From positions 51,724-115,723 of the forward strand of contig NZ_KQ949085.1 of the NCBI RefSeq assembly GCF_001514305.1: a stretch of DNA of 64,000 nucleotides. Direction: 5' to 3'. This document shows, piece by piece, positions 1 through 7,928 of the stretch. The DNA comes from Streptomyces dysideae (GTDB taxonomy: Bacteria > Actinomycetota > Actinomycetes > Streptomycetales > Streptomycetaceae). The position numbers and the translations under genes are program-made. Position 1 is the stretch's first letter. Each line of letters opens with the position of its first letter. Below the pieces are notes generated by a model. The model was not told where the DNA came from. It worked only from the letters and a program-made list of their open reading frames with translations, and made no database searches.

Positions 1-651
1 CAGAGCGGCTGGAGCGCCCCCGTGAACGTCCTCGTCTGGCAGGACGCGAAGAGCGCACAGGTCACCGGGAAGCTCACCGCGCACAGGGCGGGCGATCGCG
101 CCAACTCCTCGGCGTACACGCCTGGTTCGGAGCACCGGGTGGACACCGAGGGTGGTCACCGACTGACCGTCGCCGGATACGTCGACACCTCGCACGGCCG
201 GGTGGCGACCACCGTCAGCCGCACCCTGGCCAACACCTCCACGCACCGCTGGACCGACGGCGAGAACCTCGACGCACTCGACGCCTCCTGGACGGACGAC
301 GAGTCGGTCACCATCGACGGACGAGGCCCGGCCCGCACGACGCGCACCCACCGGACGTACGCGATGGACGGCACGACCACGCTCGGCGCGGACGACCGGC
401 TCCGCACCGTGCTGACCCTCGGTGACCGCGCCTCGGCCGTGACGACGCGCGACGGCCGGCGCATCGCATGGGCCCGGCTCGACGACACGTACACGGGCGA
501 CGCGGCCTGGACGGTGAACGTGCCGCGCGACCAGCGCCACGCGGTCGGCACGTCGCGCGAGCGCTATCGGCTGTACGGCTCCGACGGCTGCTACGACCGG
601 TCCCTCGCCACCGTTCAGGGGGTGCTCACGGAGCATCTCAGCGGCTGCTGA
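1..651 (+). CDS. PNGase A-like secreted amidase, C-terminal part (5' end outside window)
   Basis: The reading frame is open from the first base (Q-S-G-W-S-A-P before the GTG at 22), so the gene is cut by the window edge and only about 216 C-terminal residues are visible. The sequence is rich in beta-strand-like Thr/Val segments, with 'VAGYVDTSHGRVATTVSRTL' followed by a Trp-Thr-Asp-Gly segment. This resembles, from memory, the C-terminal half of actinobacterial peptide-N4-asparagine amidase A (PNGase A) proteins, which are secreted and cleave N-glycans. Two cysteines lie near the C-terminus. No catalytic motif is visible in this part, so the family call rests on overall resemblance. It stands alone; the next gene starts 182 bp downstream. 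Confidence 0.55.
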   Translation, partial: QSGWSAPVNVLVWQDAKSAQVTGKLTAHRAGDRANSSAYTPGSEHRVDTEGGHRLTVAGYVDTSHGRVATTVSRTLANTSTHRWTDGENLDALDASWTDDESVTIDGRGPARTTRTHRTYAMDGTTTLGADDRLRTVLTLGDRASAVTTRDGRRIAWARLDDTYTGDAAWTVNVPRDQRHAVGTSRERYRLYGSDGCYDRSLATVQGVLTEHLSGC

Positions 652-671
652 GGCGAGTTGTGTGCGATGCG

Positions 672-686
672 TCACGCGAGGCGTGA
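672..686. terminator. Short hairpin after the PNGase A-like gene
   Basis: TCACGC (672-677), loop GAG, GCGTGA (681-686), 20 bp after the stop codon. It has only six base pairs and no T-run, so it is a weak terminator candidate. Confidence 0.3.
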
Positions 687-746
687 TTTACACGGCTGCA
701 ACACGGGTGTCTTGTGCGGGATCAACGACACCTACAAAGTGATCGC

Positions 747-766
747 TACGGAAGTCGCTTTCCGTA
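747..766. promoter_or_regulatory. Inverted repeat in the dctA upstream region
   Basis: TACGGAA (747-753) and TTCCGTA (760-766) form a perfect 7-bp inverted repeat with a 6-nt spacer, about 70 bp before the dctA start. It could be an operator or an RNA hairpin in the leader. Nothing else in the 652-832 gap looks coding. Confidence 0.35.
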
Positions 767-832
767 TCGCAGAAGATTGCAGAAGTCCCGTCCTGGCTTC
801 TGTGGTGCCATCCGTCCCCTCAAGGAGTGCTC

Positions 833-2242
833 GTGCCGCAGTCCGTCCCGTCCCTGCCGCGACGCGTCGCACGTATATTGCGTACCTCTCTCTTCGCGCA
901 GGTCGCCTGTGCACTCGTCCTCGGAATCGTCGTCGGGAAGCTGTGGCCCGACCTGGGCGCGGATCTCCAGCCGCTCGGCGACGGTTTCATCCGGCTGATC
1001 AAGACGATCATCTCGCCGCTCGTGTTCTGTGTGGTCGTCGTCGGTATCGCCAAGGCCGGTGATCTGAAGGCGTTCGGGCGGATCGGGCTCAAGGCTCTGA
1101 TCTGGTTCGAGGTCGCGTCCACGGCCGCCCTGATCATCGGCCTGGTCGCCGCCAACGTCGTCCAGCCGGGCTCGAGCATGAACGTCGACCCGTCCTCGCT
1201 CGACGCCTCGGCGGTCGACGCGAAGACGAACGGCGGCTCGCTGCCCTCGACGACCGAGTTCGTCCTGAACGCGCTGCCCACCAGTTTCATAGGCGCCTTC
1301 GCAGAGAACTCCCTGCTCCAAGTGCTGGTGCTGGCCTGTCTGGTGGGCGCCGCGCTGCTGCACCTCGGCCACACCAAGGTGCCGCAGGTTTTGCCCGCCA
1401 TCGAGCAGGCCCAGGAGGTCATCTTCGCGATCGTCGGCTTCGTCATGCGGCTGGCCCCGATCGCGGTGTTCGGTGCGATGGCCGTCCTGGTCGGCCAGTA
1501 CGGGCTCGGCGTGATGGAGACCTACGCCAAGCTGATCATCCTGTGCTACGCCGCCGCGGCCGTCTTCATCGCCCTCCTCGCCGTCGCCCTCAAGGTGGTG
1601 ACCGGACTCAGCCTCTGGCAGTTCCTGCGCTACATCCGTGAGGAGATGCTGCTCGCACTGGGCACCGCGTCCACCGAGTCCGTCCTGCCGCGCGTGATGC
1701 AGAAGCTGCGCAAGGCCGGCGCCCGCGACGACGCCGTGGGCCTCGTCCTCCCCACGGGCTACTCCTTCAACCTGGACGGCGCCTCGCTCTACCTGTCCAT
1801 CGGCACGCTGTTCATCGCCCAGGCGGTCGGCGTCGACCTCAGCCTGAGCCAGCAGATCACCGTCCTCCTGGTGCTCATGCTGACCAGCAAGGGCATGGCC
1901 GGCATCCCCGGTTCGGCCTTCCTCGCCCTGTCCGCGACCGCCTCCTCGCTGGGTGCCATCCCCGCCGGTGCCGTCGCTCTGCTGCTGGGCGTGGACCGCA
2001 TCATGGACTCGATGCGCGTCGTGACGAACCTGCTCGGCAACTGCGTCGCCGTCTTCGCCGTCTCCCGCTGGGAGGGTGCGCTGGACGCGGACCGGGCGAA
2101 GAAGGTCCTGTCCGGCGAGATCGTGGTCACGCTGGACGACGAGGAGCCGGAGGCACCGGACCTCAAGAAGGCCGTACCCGCTGAGGAGCCCGCCGCCGTT
2201 CCCGCCCAGCCGGCCAAGGAGACCGCCTCCGAGGTCGGTTGA
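833..2242 (+). CDS. dctA: C4-dicarboxylate symporter DctA
   Basis: Inner-membrane cation-coupled symporter of the DAACS family, importing succinate, fumarate, malate or similar acids. About 469 residues, slightly longer than usual because of an acidic/proline-rich C-terminal tail. Diagnostic segments are 'LGTASTESVLPR' (serine-rich re-entrant loop), 'GYSFNLDGASLY' (the TM7 N-x-D-G motif), 'SKGMAGIPGSAF' (second re-entrant loop) and 'DRIMDSMRVVTNLLGN' (TM8 with the conserved Asp and Asn). A start at GTG 833 fits AAGGAG at 822-827 with a 5-nt spacer; the GTG at 827 overlaps that site and is less likely. Monocistronic, ending in a strong hairpin. No linked two-component regulator is present. Confidence 0.93.
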   Translation: MPQSVPSLPRRVARILRTSLFAQVACALVLGIVVGKLWPDLGADLQPLGDGFIRLIKTIISPLVFCVVVVGIAKAGDLKAFGRIGLKALIWFEVASTAALIIGLVAANVVQPGSSMNVDPSSLDASAVDAKTNGGSLPSTTEFVLNALPTSFIGAFAENSLLQVLVLACLVGAALLHLGHTKVPQVLPAIEQAQEVIFAIVGFVMRLAPIAVFGAMAVLVGQYGLGVMETYAKLIILCYAAAAVFIALLAVALKVVTGLSLWQFLRYIREEMLLALGTASTESVLPRVMQKLRKAGARDDAVGLVLPTGYSFNLDGASLYLSIGTLFIAQAVGVDLSLSQQITVLLVLMLTSKGMAGIPGSAFLALSATASSLGAIPAGAVALLLGVDRIMDSMRVVTNLLGNCVAVFAVSRWEGALDADRAKKVLSGEIVVTLDDEEPEAPDLKKAVPAEEPAAVPAQPAKETASEVG

Positions 2243-2260
2243 CACCAGGCACCAGTACAC

Positions 2261-2304
2261 GGCCGCTGCCGCCACTCCAGCCTCACGGAGTGGCGGCGGC
2301 GGCC
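2261..2304. terminator. Strong bidirectional terminator between dctA and the MarR gene
   Basis: GGCCGCTGCCGCCACTCC (2261-2278) pairs with GGAGTGGCGGCGGCGGCC (2287-2304) over 18 positions with one wobble and an 8-nt loop. It lies between convergent genes, 19 bp after dctA and 12 bp beyond the MarR stop, so it can serve both. Confidence 0.85.
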
Positions 2305-2315
2305 GATTCACGCGC

Positions 2316-2765
2316 TCAGCAGCGCCGGACGGCGTCCCCGTCGATCAGCGTGTCCAGCAAGCCGCCCAGCACCTCGCGCTGTTCGTCCGTCAGCGGCGCC
2401 AGGATCTCCGCCGCCGCCGCCCGCCGCGCCCCGTGCAGTTCGCGCAGTGCCTTGTGGCCGTCGTCCGTGATCTCTATCCGGATGACCCGCCGGTTGGTCG
2501 GATCGGGTACCCGCCGCACCTTCCCGCTCGCCTCCAGGCCGTCGACCAGCGAGGTGACGGCACGTGGGACCACTTCCAGCCGTTCGGCGAGATCGGCCAT
2601 CCGGGGCGGCGAGCTGTAGTGCGCGAGCGTGCGCAGCAGACGGGACTGCGCGGGGGTGACGCCCAGGCCGCACTCCTGTAGATGACGCTTCTGGATCCGG
2701 TGCACCCGGCGGGTGAACCGCAGCAGTTGCTCGGCGAGCGGGCCGTCGGGATCGGGGGTGGTCAT
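2316..2765 (-). CDS. MarR-family transcriptional regulator
   Basis: 149-residue winged-helix regulator of the usual MarR length. The centre reads 'MADLAERLEVVPRAVTSLVD' (helix-turn-helix) followed by a short wing containing D-P-T-N-R-R-V (the MarR D-x-R region) and a C-terminal dimerisation helix ending in 'LLDTLIDG'. It is divergent from the ABC exporter gene at 2860, and the 94-bp gap holds an inverted-repeat operator candidate. The likely role is repression of that exporter and of itself, relieved by a small hydrophobic ligand. The ligand cannot be predicted. Confidence 0.9.
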   Translation of the reverse strand: MTTPDPDGPLAEQLLRFTRRVHRIQKRHLQECGLGVTPAQSRLLRTLAHYSSPPRMADLAERLEVVPRAVTSLVDGLEASGKVRRVPDPTNRRVIRIEITDDGHKALRELHGARRAAAAEILAPLTDEQREVLGGLLDTLIDGDAVRRC

Positions 2766-2789
2766 GCGGGAACAATATCAGGACGACGT

Positions 2790-2823
2790 TCATTGTGAGC
2801 ATAGGTAACAATGAGCTATGCTC
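2790..2823. promoter_or_regulatory. Interlocked inverted repeats, probable MarR operator
   Basis: TCATTGT (2790-2796) is the exact inverse of ACAATGA (2808-2814), and GAGCATA (2797-2803) is the exact inverse of TATGCTC (2817-2823). The two repeats overlap in one 34-bp block between the divergent MarR and exporter genes, where a local repressor would be expected to bind. Confidence 0.6.
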
Positions 2824-2859
2824 CGTCAGTCCCCGACCTCGAATCACCCGTAGGAGCCC

Positions 2860-4668
2860 ATGCACCCCGAAAAAGAACCCGCCTGGACGCCACTCGCCGA
2901 CGAGCAGGAACAGCCCCGGCAGGTGCGCCGCATCCTGAAACTCTTCCGTCCGTACCGCGGACGCCTCGCGATCGTCGGCCTCCTGGTCGGCGCCGCGTCC
3001 CTGGTCTCGGTCGCCACGCCCTTCATGCTCAAGGCCGTCCTGGACGTCGCGATCCCCGAGGGCCGCACCGGCCTGCTCAGCCTGCTCGCGCTCGGCATGA
3101 TCCTGAGCGCCGTCCTGACCAGTGTCTTCGGCGTGCTGCAGACCCTGATCTCGACGACGGTCGGCCAGCGCGTCATGCACGACCTGCGCACCGCCGTCTA
3201 CGGCCGGCTGCAGCGCATGTCGCTCGCCTTCTTCACCCGCACCCGCACCGGCGAGGTCCAGTCCCGCATCGCCAACGACATCGGCGGCATGCAGGCCACC
3301 GTCACCTCGACGGCCACCTCGCTGGTCTCCAACCTGACCAGCGTGGTCGCCACGATCGTCGCGATGCTCGCCCTCGACTGGCGGCTGACCATCGTCTCGC
3401 TGCTCCTGCTGCCGGTCTTCGTCTGGATCAGCCGCCGAGTGGGCAACGAACGCAAGCGGATCACCACCCAACGCCAGAAGCAGATGGCCGCGATGGCCGC
3501 CACGGTCACCGAGTCGCTCTCGGTCAGCGGCATCCTGCTCGGCCGCACGATGGGCCGCTCCGACTCGCTGACCAGTGCCTTCGCCGAGGAGTCCGAGCGG
3601 CTGGTGGACCTCGAGGTGAGGTCGAACATGGCCGGCCGCTGGCGTATGGCCGTCATCTCGATCGTCATGGCCGCGATGCCCGCCTTCATCTACTGGACCG
3701 CCGGCATGGCGCTTCAACTGGGCGGCCCCGAAGTCTCCATCGGCACGATCGTCGCCTTCGTCTCGCTCCAGCAGGGCCTGTTCCGCCCGGCCGTGAGCCT
3801 GCTCGGCACGGGCGTCCAGATCCAGGCCTCGCTCGCGCTCTTCCAGCGCATCTTCGAGTACCTCGACCTGCCCATCGACATCACCGAACGGGACCGGCCC
3901 CTCCACCTCGACACCATCAAGGGCGAGGTCCGCTTCGAGGGCGTCGAGTTCCGGTACGACGGCGACGACAGGGGCGGCCCGATCCTCGGCGGCATCGACA
4001 TCACCGTCCCGGCGGGCGGCAGCCTCGCGGTCGTCGGCCCGACCGGCGCCGGCAAGTCGACGCTCGGCCATCTGGTGCCGCGGCTGTACGACGTGACGGG
4101 AGGCCGGGTCACCCTCGACGGGGTCGACGTCCGTGACCTCGACTTCGACACCCTGGCCCGCGGGGTCGGCGTCGTCTCGCAGGAGACGTACCTCTTCCAC
4201 GCCTCGGTCGCCGACAACCTGCGCTTCGCCAAGCCGGACGCCACCGACGAGGAGCTGGAGGCGGCGGCGAAGGCGGCCCAGATCCACGACCACATCGCGT
4301 CCCTGCCCGACGGCTACGACACGGTCGTAGGAGAGCGCGGTCACCGTTTCTCCGGTGGCGAGAAGCAGCGCCTGGCCATCGCCCGCACCATCCTGCGCGA
4401 CCCGCCTGTCCTGATCCTCGACGAGGCGACCAGCGCCCTGGACACCCGCACCGAACGCGCCGTCCAGGAGGCCATCGACGCCCTGTCCGCCAACCGCACC
4501 ACGCTCACCATCGCGCACCGCCTGTCCACCATTCGGGGTGCCGACCAGATCGTGGTCCTCGACTCCGGCGGCGTCGCCGAACGGGGCACGCACGAGGAGC
4601 TGTTGGAACGGGAGGGGCGGTATGCGGCGCTGGTCCGCCGGGACGCCCGACTGGAGCCGACAAGATGA
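2860..4668 (+). CDS. ABC exporter, fused permease and ATPase
   Basis: 602-residue half-transporter that should work as a homodimer (type IV ABC exporter, drug or lipid export). Residues about 25-330 hold six membrane helices starting at 'RLAIVGLLVGAASLVSVATP'. The nucleotide-binding domain has Walker A G-P-T-G-A-G-K-S-T near residue 393, the Q-loop region 'VVSQETYLFHASVADN', signature 'FSGGEKQRLAIART' near 497, Walker B 'VLILDEATSALD' near 517 and the switch His in 'TIAHRLST'. The ATG at 2860 is preceded by GTAGGAG. The substrate is unknown; the divergent MarR gene suggests control by a toxic or signalling compound. The next gene begins within a few bases of its stop. Confidence 0.93.
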   Translation: MHPEKEPAWTPLADEQEQPRQVRRILKLFRPYRGRLAIVGLLVGAASLVSVATPFMLKAVLDVAIPEGRTGLLSLLALGMILSAVLTSVFGVLQTLISTTVGQRVMHDLRTAVYGRLQRMSLAFFTRTRTGEVQSRIANDIGGMQATVTSTATSLVSNLTSVVATIVAMLALDWRLTIVSLLLLPVFVWISRRVGNERKRITTQRQKQMAAMAATVTESLSVSGILLGRTMGRSDSLTSAFAEESERLVDLEVRSNMAGRWRMAVISIVMAAMPAFIYWTAGMALQLGGPEVSIGTIVAFVSLQQGLFRPAVSLLGTGVQIQASLALFQRIFEYLDLPIDITERDRPLHLDTIKGEVRFEGVEFRYDGDDRGGPILGGIDITVPAGGSLAVVGPTGAGKSTLGHLVPRLYDVTGGRVTLDGVDVRDLDFDTLARGVGVVSQETYLFHASVADNLRFAKPDATDEELEAAAKAAQIHDHIASLPDGYDTVVGERGHRFSGGEKQRLAIARTILRDPPVLILDEATSALDTRTERAVQEAIDALSANRTTLTIAHRLSTIRGADQIVVLDSGGVAERGTHEELLEREGRYAALVRRDARLEPTR

Positions 4669-4711
4669 CGATATGCCAGGTTTGTACGGTTTGGCGGGTT
4701 ACCGTGCGCAC

Positions 4712-5554
4712 ATGCACATGAACACTCCGCCACGGAGCGCGATTCGACTGACGCGCCGGGGCCGACTCGTCCTCATCGCGACCGGGGCCGTCGTGGCCGG
4801 CACCGCCGTGGCGGTGCCGCTGCTGGGCCTGGACAGCGAGGAGGAGAAGAAGCCCACCGCGCTGGTCATCCCGGAGGGCTGGCGCGCCGGCCAGATCTAC
4901 GACGCCGTCGACAAGGCCCTCACCGTGCCACCCGGCACCACCAGGAAGTCGCTCGGCAAGGCCCGCCTCAAGCTGCCGAACGACGCCGACGGCAACCCCG
5001 AGGGCTACCTCTTCCCGGCGACGTATCCGCTCGAGAAGGACGGGAAGAAGGCGACGCCGGAGTCCCTGCTGTCGTTCATGGTCGACACCGCCAACCGGAA
5101 GTTCAACGGCGCCCCGATCGCGGCCGGCGCGCAGCGCAACGCCATGAACGTCTACCAGGCGGTCACCATCGCGAGCATCGTCCAGGCCGAGGCCGCCACC
5201 AAGGCCGACATGGGCAAGGTCGCCCGGGTGATCTTCAACCGGCTCGAACGTGGGATGCCGCTGCAGATGGACTCGACCATCAACTACGCGCTGAACCGCT
5301 CCACGCTGAAGACGACCGCCGCGGACACCCGGATCGAGAGCCCCTACAACTCGTACCAGCGCATGGGCCTGCCGCCCACGCCCATCGCCAACCCCGGCGA
5401 GGAGGCGATGCGCGCCGCGATCACCCCGACGCCGGGCGACTGGCTGTACTTCGTCACGGTCAAGCCGGGCGACACCCGCTTCACCGCCGACCACGCGGAA
5501 CACCAGCGCAATGTCGCCGAGTTCAACGCCCACCAGAAGCGGCCCGGGAAGTGA
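4712..5554 (+). CDS. MltG/YceG-like endolytic transglycosylase, short paralogue
   Basis: Membrane-anchored protein of about 280 residues: a basic N-terminus, one hydrophobic helix ('VLIATGAVVAGTAVAVPLLG') and an extracellular MltG-type domain. Typical segments are 'LVIPEGWRAGQIYDAVDKAL' (LysM-like part), 'GYLFPATYPL', 'IASIVQAEAA' with the presumed catalytic Glu, 'VIFNRLERGMPLQMDSTINY' and 'SPYNSYQRMGLPPTPIANPG'. MltG cleaves nascent glycan strands in peptidoglycan. This copy lacks the long cytoplasmic N-terminus of the main Streptomyces MltG. Starts at 4673, 4712 and 4718 are all possible; 4712 leaves a compact basic N-terminus, and 4673 is only 4 nt after the exporter stop. No clear ribosome-binding site helps. 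Confidence 0.85.
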   Translation: MHMNTPPRSAIRLTRRGRLVLIATGAVVAGTAVAVPLLGLDSEEEKKPTALVIPEGWRAGQIYDAVDKALTVPPGTTRKSLGKARLKLPNDADGNPEGYLFPATYPLEKDGKKATPESLLSFMVDTANRKFNGAPIAAGAQRNAMNVYQAVTIASIVQAEAATKADMGKVARVIFNRLERGMPLQMDSTINYALNRSTLKTTAADTRIESPYNSYQRMGLPPTPIANPGEEAMRAAITPTPGDWLYFVTVKPGDTRFTADHAEHQRNVAEFNAHQKRPGK

Positions 5555-5733
5555 CGCGGTGGCTTCCCGCGCAGTGGTGTAGCGGCGCGGAGTTCACGGC
5601 TCCGCAGGTCAGCGCAGCTGCGTGAGCGGCGCAGACGGCCGTGCGGAGGGCCGGCCGACGTCTTCCCTCGGCGCGCCGAGCGGAGCCGCGCGGTCCGCAG
5701 GGCGCCACGCCACGGGACGCCACCGACGGGACA

Positions 5734-6801
5734 TCACGCGGCGACCGGCTCTCCGGCCAGCAACCGCCTGATGTCCCGCACGGCCGCGCGGCCCGCCCGG
5801 TTCGCGCCGATGGTGCTGGCGGACGGCCCGTAGCCGACGAGATGGATCCGAGGATCGGCGACCGCCCTCGTCCCCTCGACCCGGATCCCGCCGCCCGCCT
5901 CACGCAGCCGCAGCGGCCTCAGATGGTCGATGGCGGCCCGGAACCCGGTCGCCCAGAGGATGACGTCGGCATCCACGCGGTGCCCGTCGGCCCATTCCAC
6001 GCCGTCCGGTGTGATCCGGTCGAACATGGGCTGCCGGTCCAGGATCCCGTCCGCGATCCCCTGCCGGATCGCGTCGTTGAGCGGCAGCCCGGTCACCGAC
6101 ACGACGCTCTTCGGCGGCAGCCCCTGCCGGACCCGCTCCTCGACGAGCGCGACGGCCTCCCGGCCCACGTCCTCGGTGAAGGGGCCCTCGCGGAAGACGG
6201 GCGGGCGCCGGGTCACCCAGGTGGTGGCGGCCGCGAACGGGGCGATCTCCAGCAGGTGCTGCGTCCCCGACGCACCCCCGCCCACCACGACAACACGCTG
6301 ACCTGCGAACTCCTCCGGCCCGGGATACTGCGCGGTGTGCAACTGCCGCCCCCGGAAGGTCTCCTGGCCCGGATAGCGCGGCCAGAACGGCCGGTCCCAG
6401 GTGCCGGTCGCGTTGATCAGCGCCCGCGCCGACCAGTCCCCGGCCGAGGTCTCGACGAGCAGCCGCCCGCCCTCGCCCTCCCGTACGGCACGCACGTCGA
6501 CGGGACGCCGTACCCGCAGGTCGAAGGTCCGCTCGTACGTGTCGAAGTACCCGGCGATAACTTCGGACGACGGCCGTGCGGGATCCGCGCCGGTCAGCTC
6601 CATACCCGGCAGCGAGTGCATCCCGTGCACCTTGCCGTACGTCAGCGAGGGCCACCGGAACTGCCAGGCGCCGCCAGGAGCGGGGGCGTGGTCGAGGGCG
6701 ACGAAGTCGCGGTCCGGCTCGAAGCCGGTGCGGCGCAGGTGATAGGCGCTGGACAGACCTGCCTGACCAGCGCCTATGACGACTACCTCGGTGTTGTTCA
6801 C
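5734..6801 (-). CDS. Flavin-containing monooxygenase-like FAD/NAD(P)-binding oxidoreductase
   Basis: 355 residues with an N-terminal Rossmann motif 'VVVIGAGQAGLSSAYHLRR' for FAD, a segment 'GGAWQFRWPSLTYGKVHGMH' typical of the FMO/CzcO-like group, a second dinucleotide motif 'VVVVGGGASGTQHLLE' for NADPH and the A-T-G motif 'VDADVILWATGFR'. Such enzymes oxygenate heteroatoms or carbonyls, or act as simple oxidoreductases; the substrate cannot be predicted. It stands alone in convergent orientation with the MltG-like gene. The 180 bp between them shows no gene and no clear hairpin. Confidence 0.87.
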   Translation of the reverse strand: MNNTEVVVIGAGQAGLSSAYHLRRTGFEPDRDFVALDHAPAPGGAWQFRWPSLTYGKVHGMHSLPGMELTGADPARPSSEVIAGYFDTYERTFDLRVRRPVDVRAVREGEGGRLLVETSAGDWSARALINATGTWDRPFWPRYPGQETFRGRQLHTAQYPGPEEFAGQRVVVVGGGASGTQHLLEIAPFAAATTWVTRRPPVFREGPFTEDVGREAVALVEERVRQGLPPKSVVSVTGLPLNDAIRQGIADGILDRQPMFDRITPDGVEWADGHRVDADVILWATGFRAAIDHLRPLRLREAGGGIRVEGTRAVADPRIHLVGYGPSASTIGANRAGRAAVRDIRRLLAGEPVAA

Positions 6802-7238
6802 GTTTCTACTAACCGCACCGGGTGCGGAGATCTTCCCGCGAGGTCAGCGCCCGCTCGCGACGAGCGGCGGAGCACCACCCTCCGTCGCCGCAGGGCCGAT
6901 CAGCCCACGCGCCGCCGGCTCAGGAATCACCCTGATCCTCGCCGACCCTGAACAGCCCGGAGACGAGGGCGAGTCCGGTACCGAAGGCCGCGCCGAGCGC
7001 GAGTCCGGCGGCGGTCAACACGCCGGTGCTGCTGAGGAGTTGCCGCAGGGCGAGGAGGAGAAGGGGCCGGTGGTGCGGCGCAGCCAGCGGGGGACGGCGC
7101 GTGGTACGGGCGGGAGATGGGGAGAAAAGGCGTCAGCGGCCGCGGCGACACGCGGCGAAGGCCACCCGCAGCCTTCGATATCAGGGCCCGGGCGGTCGGC
7201 CGCGCGTGAACCCTGCCCCATGGGTGACGATGGGAGGC
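6802..7238. other. Intergenic region with a possible fragment of a membrane protein
   Basis: No convincing gene in 437 bp. On the minus strand a GTG at 7021 opens a 33-codon frame ending at 6920 that reads like one membrane helix ('VLTAAGLALGAAFGTGLALV') plus a short polar tail. The frame stays open upstream to 7133 without a start codon, so it may be a remnant or chance. Promoters for the divergent flavin enzyme and the YjbQ gene must lie here, but I see no distinctive elements. Confidence 0.3.
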
Positions 7239-7661
7239 ATGTCAGACGCCTTCACCACCCGAGTTCTGAACGTCGTGTCCGGCTCCTCGGAGGCGGTCGT
7301 CGACCTCACCCGCCACTGCGAGGCCTTCCTGAGGGAGGCGGCGGCCGGCCGCGACGGCCTCCTGAACATCTTCGTCCCGCACGCGACCGCCGGCGTCGCG
7401 ATCATCGAGACGGGCGCCGGCAGCGACGACGACCTCCTGACCGCTCTGCACACCCTCCTCCCCGCCGACGACCGCTGGCAGCACCGCCACGGCAGCCCCG
7501 GCCACGGCCGCGACCACGTCCTCCCGGCGATCGTGCCGCCGCATGCGACGTTGCCGGTGCTGGGTGGGAGGCTGGAGTTGGGGACGTGGCAGTCGGTGTG
7601 TCTGGTGGACACCAATATCTCCAATCCCAACCGTCAGGTTCGGTTGAGCTTCCTGGGATGA
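7239..7661 (+). CDS. YjbQ/UPF0047-family protein (secondary thiamine-phosphate synthase-like)
   Basis: 140 residues, the usual length for the family. Motifs are 'LLNIFVPHATAGVAIIETGA', a His-rich stretch 'RHGSPGHGRDH' and 'LELGTWQSVCLVDTNISN', which match the conserved core of YjbQ proteins. Some members can make thiamine phosphate from HMP-PP and HET-P at low rate, and their true role is unsettled. The start at ATG 7239 follows GGGAGG very closely; in-frame GTG 7224 and ATG 7230 are alternatives. The gene appears monocistronic, and a strong hairpin lies 220 bp downstream. Confidence 0.88.
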   Translation: MSDAFTTRVLNVVSGSSEAVVDLTRHCEAFLREAAAGRDGLLNIFVPHATAGVAIIETGAGSDDDLLTALHTLLPADDRWQHRHGSPGHGRDHVLPAIVPPHATLPVLGGRLELGTWQSVCLVDTNISNPNRQVRLSFLG

Positions 7662-7881
7662 CCAAGATCACCGTCCAGGGGGTGGCCGCGAATTCTCCGC
7701 ACGCTGCGTGCTCGAAATGGAGACCTTGCGCGGTACGGACCTGAACATGATCGAGCGACCCTATGACGGGTGCGGAAAATGTCTGCTTGGAGTGCGGCGG
7801 CTGTCCCGCATGAAGGCGGCGACCTCTTCCGCAAACGGGGGCAAACCCCGCTCCATCCTTCAACCTGAGATAGACGCCGAC

Positions 7882-7914
7882 GGAGTGGAGCCAGGATCAT
7901 CCTGGCTCCACTCC
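7882..7914. terminator. Perfect 16-bp-arm hairpin terminator
   Basis: GGAGTGGAGCCAGGAT (7882-7897), one C, then the exact inverse ATCCTGGCTCCACTCC (7899-7914). It is 15 bp beyond the stop of the minus-strand esterase gene, so it should end the xylanase-esterase transcript and probably the plus-strand YjbQ transcript. The 7662-7881 stretch before it holds no gene I can support. Confidence 0.85.
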
Positions 7915-7928
7915 ATGGTGCGGGCCTG

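Noticed and set aside
746..2311. Long minus-strand open frame opposite dctA
   Set aside because: Antisense to a textbook DctA gene, with a His/Gln/Asp-rich composition that matches no protein.
2308..4593. Very long minus-strand open frame opposite the ABC exporter
   Set aside because: Low-complexity Gly/Arg/Asp-rich translation, no start signal, and fully antisense to a clear ABC transporter gene; an artefact of high G+C.
6920..7021. Small minus-strand membrane-peptide frame
   Set aside because: Only 33 codons from a GTG with no clear ribosome-binding site; kept as a note in the intergenic entry.
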